Assembly: GCF_024398035.1 (NCBI RefSeq)
Contig: NZ_CP073748.1
Coordinates: 2,207,520 to 2,271,519 of the forward strand
Origin: Kordiimonas sp. SCSIO 12603
GTDB taxonomy: Bacteria > Pseudomonadota > Alphaproteobacteria > Sphingomonadales > Kordiimonadaceae
Direction of reading: 5' to 3'
DNA: 64,000 nt
Made by a program: the position numbers and the translations under genes. Positions 36,953 to 44,473 of the stretch are shown piece by piece. Below the pieces are notes generated by a model. That model did no database searches. It worked only from the letters and a program-made list of their open reading frames with translations, and was not told where the DNA came from. How positions within the stretch are numbered: position 1 is the stretch's first letter; each line of letters starts with the position of its first letter.

Positions 36953-37519
36953 ATGCAGATTATGATTGGGGCGAGAGCTACGGCTCTCAAAGTGGCAACA
37001 GAGTTTAAAGCCACGCACGTTATTCGTATTGGACAAAATCTAAGTGGCAGGAAGAAGTTCTTCTTCTTGCCAAAGCAAGCGGTATTGCTGCTACCACTGG
37101 AAAGTACGAATATTAAAGTTGAACTGATTGAACAGCTTATTGAATTTGTTGAAAAACTACCGGCTGACGCACGGCTCTTTATTCATTGCGCATCAGGTAT
37201 GACACGTTCTGCTTCAGCAGCAATTATCGCCGCTTGTGCGGTTGATCGGGCAACTGAGCCATCGGTGCATTACAAACGAATGTTGCAGATAAACCCGCGA
37301 ATTGTCCCACAAAAAAATATGCTGGCTATAGCGGATAGTTTGCTGGGTTTACAGGGGCGTTTACAAAGATATTCAGAACAAGACAGGTCTGAAAGGCTAA
37401 GTAATCTTAAGCCGCTTGAGGTGGCAGCCAATCACCATCACGAAATAAATAACAGACGAACTCGAGTGCCTTTTTACCTTCGATTTTATTTACGGCTTAA
37501 ATTTGCACTTATTAAATAA
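36953..37519 (+). CDS. Tyrosine-phosphatase-like (dual-specificity fold) protein
   Basis: A 188-residue protein with the phosphatase loop FIHCASGMTRSASAAIIAA, a perfect HCx5RS motif with Cys nucleophile and Arg. The upstream FKATHVIRIGQNLSG and the following helices fit the DSP/PTP-like proteins found in alphaproteobacteria. A general-acid Asp is not obvious in the expected loop. The C-terminal 50 residues are basic. Stand-alone gene between alaS and convergent icd. Substrate unknown. Confidence 0.8.
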   Translation: MQIMIGARATALKVATEFKATHVIRIGQNLSGRKKFFFLPKQAVLLLPLESTNIKVELIEQLIEFVEKLPADARLFIHCASGMTRSASAAIIAACAVDRATEPSVHYKRMLQINPRIVPQKNMLAIADSLLGLQGRLQRYSEQDRSERLSNLKPLEVAANHHHEINNRRTRVPFYLRFYLRLKFALIK

Positions 37520-37520
37520 A

Positions 37521-37544
37521 AAGGCCGCTCAAAAGAGCGGCCTT
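37521..37544. terminator. Bidirectional terminator between phosphatase gene and icd
   Basis: AAGGCCGCTC-AAAA-GAGCGGCCTT with T-rich flanks on both strands serves the two convergent genes. Confidence 0.9.
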
Positions 37545-37567
37545 TCTGTATTAGGATATTGGTTTGA

Positions 37568-38782
37568 TTAACCAAGTTCTGCTTTCAGGTTCTCGTCGAT
37601 CTTGTCGAAGAACTGACCTGTTGTCATCCAGCTTTGGTTTGGGCCAATCAGAAGGGCAAGGTCTTTTGTCATGTTGCCGCTCTCAACTGTACCGATACAA
37701 ACTCTCTCAACAGCTTCAGCGAATGCTGTAACTTCTGGTGTACCGTCCATTTTGCCGCGGTATTTAAGGCCACGTGTCCAAGCAAAGATAGAAGCAATTG
37801 GGTTAGTCGATGTTTCTTTACCATCTTGGTGTTGACGGTAGTGACGAGTTACTGTGCCGTGTGCAGCTTCAGATTCAACTGTCTTCCCATCTGGTGTCAT
37901 AAGTACAGATGTCATCAGGCCGAGGGAACCGAAGCCCTGAGCAACAGTATCTGACTGAACGTCACCATCATAGTTCTTACAAGCCCAAACGAAGCCGCCA
38001 GCCCATTTCATTGCACAAGCAACCATATCGTCAATCAGACGGTGTTCGTATGAAATACCGGCATCTTTGAACTTTTCTTCAAACTCTGTTTCAAACACTT
38101 CCATGAATAGGTCTTTGAAGCGACCATCGTAAGCTTTCATGATTGTGTTTTTGGTAGACAGGTAAACAGGGTAGTTACGCGCAAGGCCGTAGTTCATACA
38201 TGCACGTGCGAAATCACGGATAGATGCATCAACGTTATACATACCCATTGCAACGCCTGATTCAGCGAATTCGTAAATTTCACGCTCAATCGCTTCACCG
38301 CCGTCAGCAGGCTCAAATTTCATTGTTAGCTTACCAGCGCCAGGTACTTTGAAATCTGTCGCGCGGTACTGGTCACCAAATGCGTGACGGCCAATGATAA
38401 TTGGCTGTGTCCAACCTGGAACCAGGCGAGGAACGTTCTGCATGATGATTGGCTCACGGAATACAGTACCGCCGAGAATGTTGCGGATTGTACCGTTTGG
38501 AGAGCGCCACATTTTCTTAAGGTCAAATTCCTCAACGCGCTGCTCATCCGGAGTAATTGTCGCACATTTCACACCAACACCATGTTCTTTAATGGCATTT
38601 GCGGCGTCGATTGTGATCTGGTCGTCAGTTTCGTCACGCTTTGTCACAGATAGATCATAGTATAGAAGATCTACGTCTAGGTATGGCTGGATAAGACGTT
38701 CACGAATCCACTGCCAGATGATGCGTGTCATTTCATCGCCGTCGATTTCAACGATAGGATTTTTTACTCTAATTTTGCTCAT
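37568..38782 (-). CDS. icd: NADP-dependent isocitrate dehydrogenase
   Basis: A 404-residue TCA-cycle enzyme converting isocitrate to 2-oxoglutarate and CO2. [32 protein letters not shown] and [20 protein letters not shown] place it in the homodimeric subfamily shared by alphaproteobacteria and eukaryotes rather than the E. coli type. Full length. A perfect inverted repeat lies 42-61 bases upstream of the start. Confidence 0.98.
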   Translation of the reverse strand: MSKIRVKNPIVEIDGDEMTRIIWQWIRERLIQPYLDVDLLYYDLSVTKRDETDDQITIDAANAIKEHGVGVKCATITPDEQRVEEFDLKKMWRSPNGTIRNILGGTVFREPIIMQNVPRLVPGWTQPIIIGRHAFGDQYRATDFKVPGAGKLTMKFEPADGGEAIEREIYEFAESGVAMGMYNVDASIRDFARACMNYGLARNYPVYLSTKNTIMKAYDGRFKDLFMEVFETEFEEKFKDAGISYEHRLIDDMVACAMKWAGGFVWACKNYDGDVQSDTVAQGFGSLGLMTSVLMTPDGKTVESEAAHGTVTRHYRQHQDGKETSTNPIASIFAWTRGLKYRGKMDGTPEVTAFAEAVERVCIGTVESGNMTKDLALLIGPNQSWMTTGQFFDKIDENLKAELG

Positions 38783-38823
38783 AGGTCCCTCAGTATAGCT
38801 AGTTGCCTGGCGGGCTAATTATT

Positions 38824-38843
38824 GTCGAACTTGACTGTTCGAC
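38824..38843. promoter_or_regulatory. Palindromic operator candidate upstream of icd
   Basis: GTCGAAC-TTGACT-GTTCGAC is a perfect inverted repeat with 7-bp arms in the icd upstream region. It is not a LexA box (the arms are inverted, spacer six). Confidence 0.5.
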
Positions 38844-38969
38844 CAGAATTTTGCGCGCACCCTATCACCAAGAATAGGATTATTGAAGAGCTAAGACGCG
38901 GAAAATTCGCCGAATATGAAGTTTTTTCAATAATTTTTCCTTGAGCAGGCCGTTACATGCCCACTTTTC

Positions 38970-39521
38970 TTATGGTTTTAACAACTCCATTGCCTCTTCA
39001 GCCGTTTCCACAACCGTAAGCAATTTTCCGTGTTCATCTGATGCAAAGCCGTCATTTACCACATGATCAATCAACTCAACCAGTGGCGACCAAAAGTCTT
39101 TATAATTAATCAGAATGATAGGTTTTTTGTGCAGACTGAGCTGCGCCCATGTCATCATTTCCATAGTTTCGTCAAGCGTACCAAGGCCTCCGGGGAGCAC
39201 GATAAAGGCATCGGAACGATCAAACATCATTTTTTTACGCTCGTGCATGTTGTCTGTTATGTGTAGTTCGGCGAGGCCATCTTGCGTAATCTCTACATCA
39301 TCGAGGTGCTCGGGAATGATTCCAATAACATTACCACCAGCATCTCTGGCAGCCCGAGCTACAACGCCCATCAAGCCAACGCTGCCAGCGCCGTACACAA
39401 GTGACATATCCGCCCCAGCGATCATTTCGCCAAGATTATTCGCTAACTCTTGATAATAGGATTTGTTACCTAATCTTGAGCCGCAGTATACACATACAGA
39501 TTTTATATTATTTTCAGGCAC
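38970..39521 (-). CDS. LOG-family nucleotide phosphoribohydrolase
   Basis: A 183-residue protein of the TIGR00730/LOG family. The Rossmann motif VYGAGSVGLMGVVARAARD and PGGLGTLDETMEMMTW (PGGxGTxxE) are complete. Members cleave the N-glycosidic bond of cytokinin or purine ribotides, giving base plus ribose 5-phosphate; several bacterial ones act on AMP. It starts from a short leader with weak ribosome site. Single gene. Confidence 0.93.
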   Translation of the reverse strand: MPENNIKSVCVYCGSRLGNKSYYQELANNLGEMIAGADMSLVYGAGSVGLMGVVARAARDAGGNVIGIIPEHLDDVEITQDGLAELHITDNMHERKKMMFDRSDAFIVLPGGLGTLDETMEMMTWAQLSLHKKPIILINYKDFWSPLVELIDHVVNDGFASDEHGKLLTVVETAEEAMELLKP

Positions 39522-39642
39522 TTAGATATCCTCGTAGAATAAAAATACAATTAGACAAACTTTTGACATGTTTTTAACGAAATCATCTTTATATATATAC
39601 AGTTGATTGTTAAGGCTTTGTTAGAAGAGTAAGCGGAGTTAT

Positions 39643-40686
39643 ATGGGGCCTCTCGTTACAAAAAGTGATGATACACGAAGAAACATTATTATTGGTGTTT
39701 CTATTGCAGCGGTTGTTGCTGCAGTTGGCTATGTGATGTGGCCAGCTGAAGATTCCGCTCTTCCAGTTCCGCAACAACAAACTTCTACGGTTTCCCCTTC
39801 ATCTTCACCTGAAGAGCAAGCACAAGAGAGTGCAAAGGTGCCTGAATTCGATCTGGTACGTATTTCCCGTGGTGGCACAGGAGTTATTGCTGGTCGTATG
39901 GCGCCGGGTGCTCAGGTTGAATTATATGCAAATGGCCGGAAAATTTCAGAAGTTACAGCCGATGAAAATGGTGAATGGGTAATGATTCTTGAAGAGCCGC
40001 TTGAAGCGGGCTCTGTAGAATTAAACTTAAAAGCCCAGGAGACTGGCGGAACGGAAGTTGCTGAGGCAGATGATGTTGTTGTCGTTTCTGTGCCTGAACG
40101 AGAAGATAACCGTTTTTTGGAACGGTCTCAAAATGGTGTTGTTGCTGTTCTAACGCCTAAAGACGGGCAGGGCAGCAGTACTGTTCTTCAGAAGCCCGGC
40201 GTGGCCGCATATGCGGAAGTTGGTGAAAGCCTGACGCTTGATACCATTGATTATGGTAGTGGCGGGGATCCGGTGTTTACAGGGCGTTCACTGCCTCGTG
40301 TAGAAGTGCGATTGTATCTGGATGGTCGATTTGTTGGTAGTGTACGTGCTGATGATGGTGGCCGGTGGGCTGTGCCTTACACAAATAATGTTCTTGAACC
40401 AGGAAAGCACCTTATAAGGCTTGATCAGACCATTGCGGAAGGCCGGGTTCAGCTTCGGGTGGAGCAGCCATTTGAAACTGGCGAGCCAATTGACGCTTCT
40501 ACTGCGTCCGGCGGTGTTCTTGTGAAACCAGGGAATACATTATGGCAGATTGCACGTCAGCTCTATGGTTCTGGTTTCCGTTATACTCTTATTTTCCAGG
40601 AAAATAGCGAACAAATTCTTGATCCCGATAAAATTTACCCGGGTCAGCTGTTCAAGCTCCCCAATCCAAATAAATCAGAAGGCTGA
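39643..40686 (+). CDS. Membrane-anchored LysM-domain protein
   Basis: A 347-residue protein. One membrane segment near residues 14-29 (IIIGVSIAAVVAAVGYVM), a Pro/Ser/Gln-rich linker, two Ig-like beta repeats (GVIAGRMAPGAQVELYANGR; TGRSLPRVEVRLYLDGRFVG), and a C-terminal LysM (VKPGNTLWQIARQLYGSG to IYPGQLFKLP) that should bind peptidoglycan. Such proteins are common in alphaproteobacteria. It is one base from the convergent downstream gene. An envelope-anchoring role is inferred. Confidence 0.87.
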   Translation: MGPLVTKSDDTRRNIIIGVSIAAVVAAVGYVMWPAEDSALPVPQQQTSTVSPSSSPEEQAQESAKVPEFDLVRISRGGTGVIAGRMAPGAQVELYANGRKISEVTADENGEWVMILEEPLEAGSVELNLKAQETGGTEVAEADDVVVVSVPEREDNRFLERSQNGVVAVLTPKDGQGSSTVLQKPGVAAYAEVGESLTLDTIDYGSGGDPVFTGRSLPRVEVRLYLDGRFVGSVRADDGGRWAVPYTNNVLEPGKHLIRLDQTIAEGRVQLRVEQPFETGEPIDASTASGGVLVKPGNTLWQIARQLYGSGFRYTLIFQENSEQILDPDKIYPGQLFKLPNPNKSEG

Positions 40687-40687
40687 A

Positions 40688-41095
40688 TTAAGCGACTTTT
40701 AGGTGGGTTCTTAGTGAACGAAGATGACGCTCTGCCTCTAACAGAATAACTGTTACGGCTGTCATCAGTTCAGAGCCGCTTTTAGTTTCTTCTGTTTTGG
40801 TAACGCTCGTAAAGCTTACATCACCGCGTGGGCTAATGGAGTATTTACCATCAATTTGCCGATTTGTAGAATAAAGCTGTTCTATGGCAATCGCGCGCTG
40901 GTTTTTGTCTTCTATCGTGTAAAACAGCCTGCCGAGAGCACCATCTACTTTAATAAATGAAGCACCTTCACTACTTTCCATTGCAGCAGCATGAAATTGA
41001 ATGCCTTCCCAATTGAAATCAAAATTACTGATTTCATGATCGCCCAAGCTGTCTAGATGAGTTTCAGCTTTTGAGAGATGTTCATTTAATTTCAT
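40688..41095 (-). CDS. Hypothetical protein
   Basis: A 135-residue soluble protein that I do not recognise. It is mixed alpha/beta with a central GALGRLFYTIEDKNQRAIAIEQ and a C-terminal helix (GSELMTAVTVILLEAERHLR). The ATG at 41095 is chosen over an upstream TTG. It is convergent with the LysM gene. Confidence 0.6.
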   Translation of the reverse strand: MKLNEHLSKAETHLDSLGDHEISNFDFNWEGIQFHAAAMESSEGASFIKVDGALGRLFYTIEDKNQRAIAIEQLYSTNRQIDGKYSISPRGDVSFTSVTKTEETKSGSELMTAVTVILLEAERHLRSLRTHLKVA

Positions 41096-41329
41096 AGGTT
41101 TGGATTCCAACTACAACAGCCCAAGATGTCTATAAGCATCTCTTTTTATGTTTAACTAAGAGTTAAGGCTGGAGACGAAAAAATGTAAAGAATAAAAAAA
41201 TGAATTTGAGCTGGAGCAAATTTGCCGTAAATATCCCTTAAATAATAAACAGATGATCCCTAATTATGTAATAGTGGCACTGTTTTAGTAATAAATATTG
41301 GCGAAAGCCCTAAAAGATAGAGGCATATC

Positions 41330-41989
41330 ATGAATGCAATGGACGTGGTGATGACACCGATCAACAAAGAAGGGCATAGATTTGTCTTTATCTTCTTGTT
41401 GGCTTCAATCGGATTATTCTTCCTTGCTGAGCCTTTGGGGTGGGTTAGCCTTGTGCTGACTGCATGGTGTGTTTATTTCTTCAGGGATCCGGAACGTGTT
41501 ATTCCAGATGAGCAAGGTGTACTTATCAGCCCTGCTGATGGTATAGTTTCTGCGGTAGTTGAAGCTACGCCGCCTGCGGAACTTGGTATGGGTAGCGAGC
41601 CGCGCACACGTATTTCTGTTTTTCTTTCTGTTTTCAATGTTCATGTGAACCGTGTTCCTGCAAAAGGTAAAATCACGGGCCTTGCATATGTTCCAGGTAA
41701 ATACCTGAATGCAGCTGCAGCTGAAGCAAGCGAAGAAAATGAACGGCAGTTGGTTCGTATGACAACTGAAGAAGGTCACGACATTGCATTCGCACAGGTA
41801 GCTGGCCTTGTTGCTCGTAAGATTCTATGTGATCTTGAGGTAGATCAAGAGGTTGAGCGTGGTGATCGCTTTGGCTTGATTCGTTTTGGTAGTCGTACGG
41901 ATATTTACCTGGATAAAGGACAGGAAGCTACGGTGAAGGTTGGTCAAACAATGATCGGCGGCGAAACTGTTATTGCACGCAATAAATAA
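41330..41989 (+). CDS. psd: Phosphatidylserine decarboxylase
   Basis: A 219-residue inner-membrane-associated enzyme that makes phosphatidylethanolamine. Two N-terminal hydrophobic helices, the metal/active-site region VFLSVFNVHVNRVPAKGKI, and the self-cleavage site IRFGSRTDIYL (Gly-Ser, the Ser becoming the pyruvoyl group) show the short alphaproteobacterial type. The next gene, pssA, makes its substrate. Confidence 0.96.
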   Translation: MNAMDVVMTPINKEGHRFVFIFLLASIGLFFLAEPLGWVSLVLTAWCVYFFRDPERVIPDEQGVLISPADGIVSAVVEATPPAELGMGSEPRTRISVFLSVFNVHVNRVPAKGKITGLAYVPGKYLNAAAAEASEENERQLVRMTTEEGHDIAFAQVAGLVARKILCDLEVDQEVERGDRFGLIRFGSRTDIYLDKGQEATVKVGQTMIGGETVIARNK

Positions 41990-42001
41990 GCGAGATTGAC
42001 C

Positions 42002-42769
42002 TTGTCTAGCCAGAAGCGACCTCTTTTATTTAAATCTATTTCCATCAGAACAGTGTTACCAAGTGTGGTAACGCTGTTTGCCTTTATGTCAGGCCTGACA
42101 TCCATCAAGTTTGCCTTGTCTGGAAAATGGGAATTAGCCGTAGGGGCTGTGTTGCTGGCGGGCATTTTTGATGGTCTGGACGGAACAGTGGCGCGCCTTC
42201 TGAAAAGTACTAGTAAATTTGGTGCAGAGCTTGATTCTCTATCAGATGTCGTGGCTTTTGGTGTTGCGCCTGCTGTAATTCTTTATTTATGGGTGCTTGA
42301 AGGCTTAGACCGTATGGGCTGGGCTGTTGCGCTTATCTATGCGAGTGCAATGGCTCTGAGGCTGGCACGCTTTAACGCACGCCTTGATGATGAAGAAGAG
42401 CCAATTAAGCGTACGGGCTTTCTCACTGGTGTTCCTGCTCCTATGGGGGCTGGGCTCTTACTCTTGCCTATGATGATTGATTTTGCCCTTGGGCAGAATC
42501 TCGCAAAAGAAAATGGCCTGATTATCTGCGGGTATGCAATCGTGGTAGTCTTCCTTATGGTGTCTACTTTACCTACGTTGTCGCTGAAGGCATTAAGGGC
42601 GCCAAAAGCTTGGTTTGTACCGCTTCTTGTCGTTATTGCTACCCTTATCGCTGGTCTTTTTGTACGTACTTGGCTGGTGCTTATCATTATTGGGGTAGGT
42701 TATCTTGCCACTATGCCACTTACCTATATTTCTTACCGTAGACGGGTTGAACGTAAAACCCGCGGCTAG
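42002..42769 (+). CDS. pssA: CDP-diacylglycerol-serine O-phosphatidyltransferase
   Basis: A 255-residue inner-membrane enzyme making phosphatidylserine. The CDP-alcohol phosphatidyltransferase motif DGLDGTVARLL...GAELDSLSD is complete, with about seven hydrophobic segments. No ATG fits; I use the TTG at 42002, seven bases after GCGAG, though a TTG at 41996 is open. It forms a two-gene phosphatidylethanolamine pathway operon with psd. Confidence 0.95.
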   Translation: MSSQKRPLLFKSISIRTVLPSVVTLFAFMSGLTSIKFALSGKWELAVGAVLLAGIFDGLDGTVARLLKSTSKFGAELDSLSDVVAFGVAPAVILYLWVLEGLDRMGWAVALIYASAMALRLARFNARLDDEEEPIKRTGFLTGVPAPMGAGLLLLPMMIDFALGQNLAKENGLIICGYAIVVVFLMVSTLPTLSLKALRAPKAWFVPLLVVIATLIAGLFVRTWLVLIIIGVGYLATMPLTYISYRRRVERKTRG

Positions 42770-42887
42770 TCTAATCTTTGGCACCTAACTTGCTTATTTA
42801 AAAACCGAATATATCTGATTTTTCTCTGTAAAGCAGATTAGAAGGCTGTTTTTAAAGGAGAAATCTTGTTATCGGAAAGGCAAGAAA

Positions 42888-43694
42888 ATGGCGGGTGTTG
42901 AGCGAAAACAAATGGGACTGAGAAAAAATGGCCTTAAGGCGGTAATTACTGCCTCAAGTTTATTTGCACTTTCAGCATGTGGTTCCAGCGGTAACCTTTG
43001 GCAGGGCCAAGAAGTTCTTGTGGAGGCGAGGCAACAGGTCCTTGAAGAAGAAGTTGGTGTTGTAACTGATAACCATAGAGAAATTCGGGATCGCTTTGAT
43101 GCGCTTGAACGTCTCTATATTGAACTAGTACAGCAAATAAGAATGCAGGATAGTAAGCTTTCAGCCATGGAGGCCAAGCTTTCAACTGTTAAACGTGACC
43201 CGCAGGTAGATGCGAATATTAAAAAGGTAAAGTCAGATGTTACCTTTATGCGTGAGCAGTTAAAAAAGCTTGAAACGCGTATCTTTACTGTAGAAATGGC
43301 AGAGCAAACAGCTGAATTTGATAGCGATTTAGCGCCGACAGGAAATTCGGTGGTGAGTGCTAATACCTCTGACGAAACCGAGGCTACTCCTGTGAGCAAA
43401 ACAGTGGCAGAAACACAATCAACGTTTTATGGCGTGCATCTGTCTTCGTATCGGTCACAAGATCAAGTTGCTTCTGGCTGGAGCGGTATCCAATCTTCAT
43501 ATTCATCAGAGTTGGATGGTTTGACACCTCTTATCTATACACAAACTCAAGAAGGTGTTGGTACTTTCTTGCGATTAATTGCCGGGCCTCTTGTAAACGA
43601 GCAGGAAGCAGAAGAGTTGTGTGGCCGAATTAAGGAAGCTGCGCCTGAGCAATATTGCAGAGTTTCCGAATATCAAGGTGAGCCTATCAGCTGA
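42888..43694 (+). CDS. Lipoprotein with coiled coil and SPOR domain
   Basis: A 268-residue protein. The lipobox LSACGSS (Cys near residue 31) predicts a lipoprotein. A coiled coil follows (about residues 45-145, REIRDRFDALERLYIELVQQ). The C-terminal 80 residues, FYGVHLSSYRSQDQVASGW to YCRVSEYQG, match a SPOR domain, which binds denuded glycan at the septum. A division or cell-wall role is likely. An in-frame ATG at 42912 is an alternative start. A terminator follows. Confidence 0.82.
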   Translation: MAGVERKQMGLRKNGLKAVITASSLFALSACGSSGNLWQGQEVLVEARQQVLEEEVGVVTDNHREIRDRFDALERLYIELVQQIRMQDSKLSAMEAKLSTVKRDPQVDANIKKVKSDVTFMREQLKKLETRIFTVEMAEQTAEFDSDLAPTGNSVVSANTSDETEATPVSKTVAETQSTFYGVHLSSYRSQDQVASGWSGIQSSYSSELDGLTPLIYTQTQEGVGTFLRLIAGPLVNEQEAEELCGRIKEAAPEQYCRVSEYQGEPIS

Positions 43695-43704
43695 TAGGTC
43701 AGTA

Positions 43705-43740
43705 CACAGTGTGCTTTCATTGGCACACTGTGACTTTTCA
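43705..43740 (+). terminator. Terminator after the SPOR lipoprotein gene
   Basis: CACAGTGTGC (43705-43714) pairs with GCACACTGTG (43723-43732), followed by ACTTTTCATTTT. Confidence 0.8.
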
Positions 43741-43819
43741 TTTTCTAATTATTAACAAAAAGTGACTTTTATTCATAATGCGGCTTGACACCCGCTGCAA
43801 AATTTTGTCGGATGCTAAT

Positions 43820-43985
43820 CACCTTCATTAAGCTTATTCGCCAATCAACTTGGGGAGGTGCGGTTGGCAAGTGGCGCCAGAGATGGCAGCCTGAAGTTTT
43901 GAGGGCCGGGCACACCTGGGGGGTTAGCTCGGATTAGGCGCAGGTGAACGGTTTGTCTTGGCTGTTCTCTGCGCCTTTCTTATTT
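43820..43985 (+). ncRNA. Candidate structured RNA, possibly 6S-like
   Basis: A GC-rich island in an AT-rich gap without a gene. TTGACA at 43785-43790 gives a likely -35. The ends close by AGGTGCGG (43856-43863) with CTGCGCCT (43969-43976), 8 bp, extendable by G-U pairs, then CTTTCTTATTTC. Inside, CAAG/CTTG, GCGCC/GGCGC and CACCTG/CAGGTG can pair. The 5' part GAGGTGCGGTTGGCAAGTGG vaguely recalls E. coli 6S RNA (GAGATGTTCGCAAGCGG). SRP RNA, tmRNA and RNase P signatures are absent. Ends are approximate. Confidence 0.5.
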
Positions 43986-44010
43986 CAGCCTTCTTAAAAA
44001 TTATCACCAT

Positions 44011-44036
44011 AAAAAAAGCCTCAGTGAACTGAGGCT
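44011..44036 (-). terminator. Terminator of the SOS-type small gene
   Basis: AGCCTCAG-TTCA-CTGAGGCT followed by TTTTTT on the minus strand, 38 bases beyond the stop codon of the small membrane-protein gene. Confidence 0.92.
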
Positions 44037-44073
44037 AAGTAAGGGCGTTTCTGGACGGTTGGAAAAGCCGCAA

Positions 44074-44262
44074 TCAATAATGTAATGGGCGGCCGGTGTT
44101 GGACGAACGTGAAAATACTCTTGTAGGTTCTGGCTTTTTGAACTCTACATCACGAGTGAAATGCTTAAACACCATTGAAATGCCATCTTGCATAGCGGCG
44201 ATACCTGCGCTGCCGAGGGCAATGAAAACCAACAGAATGATAACCTGTGAAAGTGTAAGCAT
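44074..44262 (-). CDS. Small membrane protein under LexA control
   Basis: A 62-residue protein with one N-terminal membrane helix (LSQVIILLVFIALGSAGIAA) and a basic, probably cytoplasmic tail rich in Lys/Arg. I do not recognise a family. The gene is real by context: GGAG six bases before the ATG, a promoter bracketed by two LexA boxes, and its own terminator. Small single-pass SOS-induced proteins in other bacteria (SidA in Caulobacter, YneA, SulA by function) stop cell division. A division inhibitor is the leading hypothesis, not shown by homology. A toxin-like or membrane-stress peptide is the alternative. Confidence 0.75.
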   Translation of the reverse strand: MLTLSQVIILLVFIALGSAGIAAMQDGISMVFKHFTRDVEFKKPEPTRVFSRSSNTGRPLHY

Positions 44263-44272
44263 AGTTTTCTCC

Positions 44273-44287
44273 GTTCTTGTTATGTTC
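44273..44287 (-). promoter_or_regulatory. Proximal LexA box of small membrane-protein gene
   Basis: On the minus strand GAAC-ATAACAA-GAAC. It covers the predicted transcription start and abuts the GGAG ribosome site. Confidence 0.85.
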
Positions 44288-44291
44288 TTAT

Positions 44292-44319
44292 GTTATATAA
44301 AATGTTACGTCAAGAACAA
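44292..44319 (-). promoter_or_regulatory. Promoter of the SOS-type small gene
   Basis: Minus-strand -35 TTGTTC (44314-44319), 16-base spacer, -10 TATAAC (44292-44297). The -35 overlaps the distal LexA box, and the start point falls in the proximal box. Confidence 0.65.
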
Positions 44320-44328
44320 AATGAGAAC
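44314..44328 (-). promoter_or_regulatory. Distal LexA box of small membrane-protein gene
   Basis: On the minus strand GTTC-TCATTTT-GTTC, the reverse complement of GAAC-N7-GAAC. Together with the proximal box it would clamp the promoter, suggesting tight repression. Confidence 0.85.
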
Positions 44329-44473
44329 ATTTTTCTTAAAAGCTTGAAAGTAGCAGTTTTGTGACAATTGATTTCGTTTTGCGCAGGAACAGTGCTAAAC
44401 AGGAATTAAGTGAATAGCCTCATATGAATAGTATGTTGGTTATGAAAGAAATATAAGAAGACAGAGACGTGTA

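Noticed and set aside
38879-38934. ATTATTGAA...TTCAATAAT inverted repeat before icd as terminator of the LOG gene
   Set aside because: Arms are 9 bp but 38 bases apart, with no T run in the needed direction.
39610-39624. TTAA-N7-TTAG as a CtrA site before the LysM gene
   Set aside because: Second half deviates from TTAA and such AT-rich matches are frequent by chance; not enough support.
43683-43698. Perfect 16-bp palindrome CCTATCAGCTGATAGG
   Set aside because: It spans the stop codon of the SPOR gene and sits beside a better terminator hairpin; probably chance.
43820-43985. tRNA or SRP RNA gene in the GC-rich gap
   Set aside because: No T-loop GGTTCGAATCC-like sequence, no cloverleaf and no SRP GGTCAGG/GGAAGCAGCC motifs.
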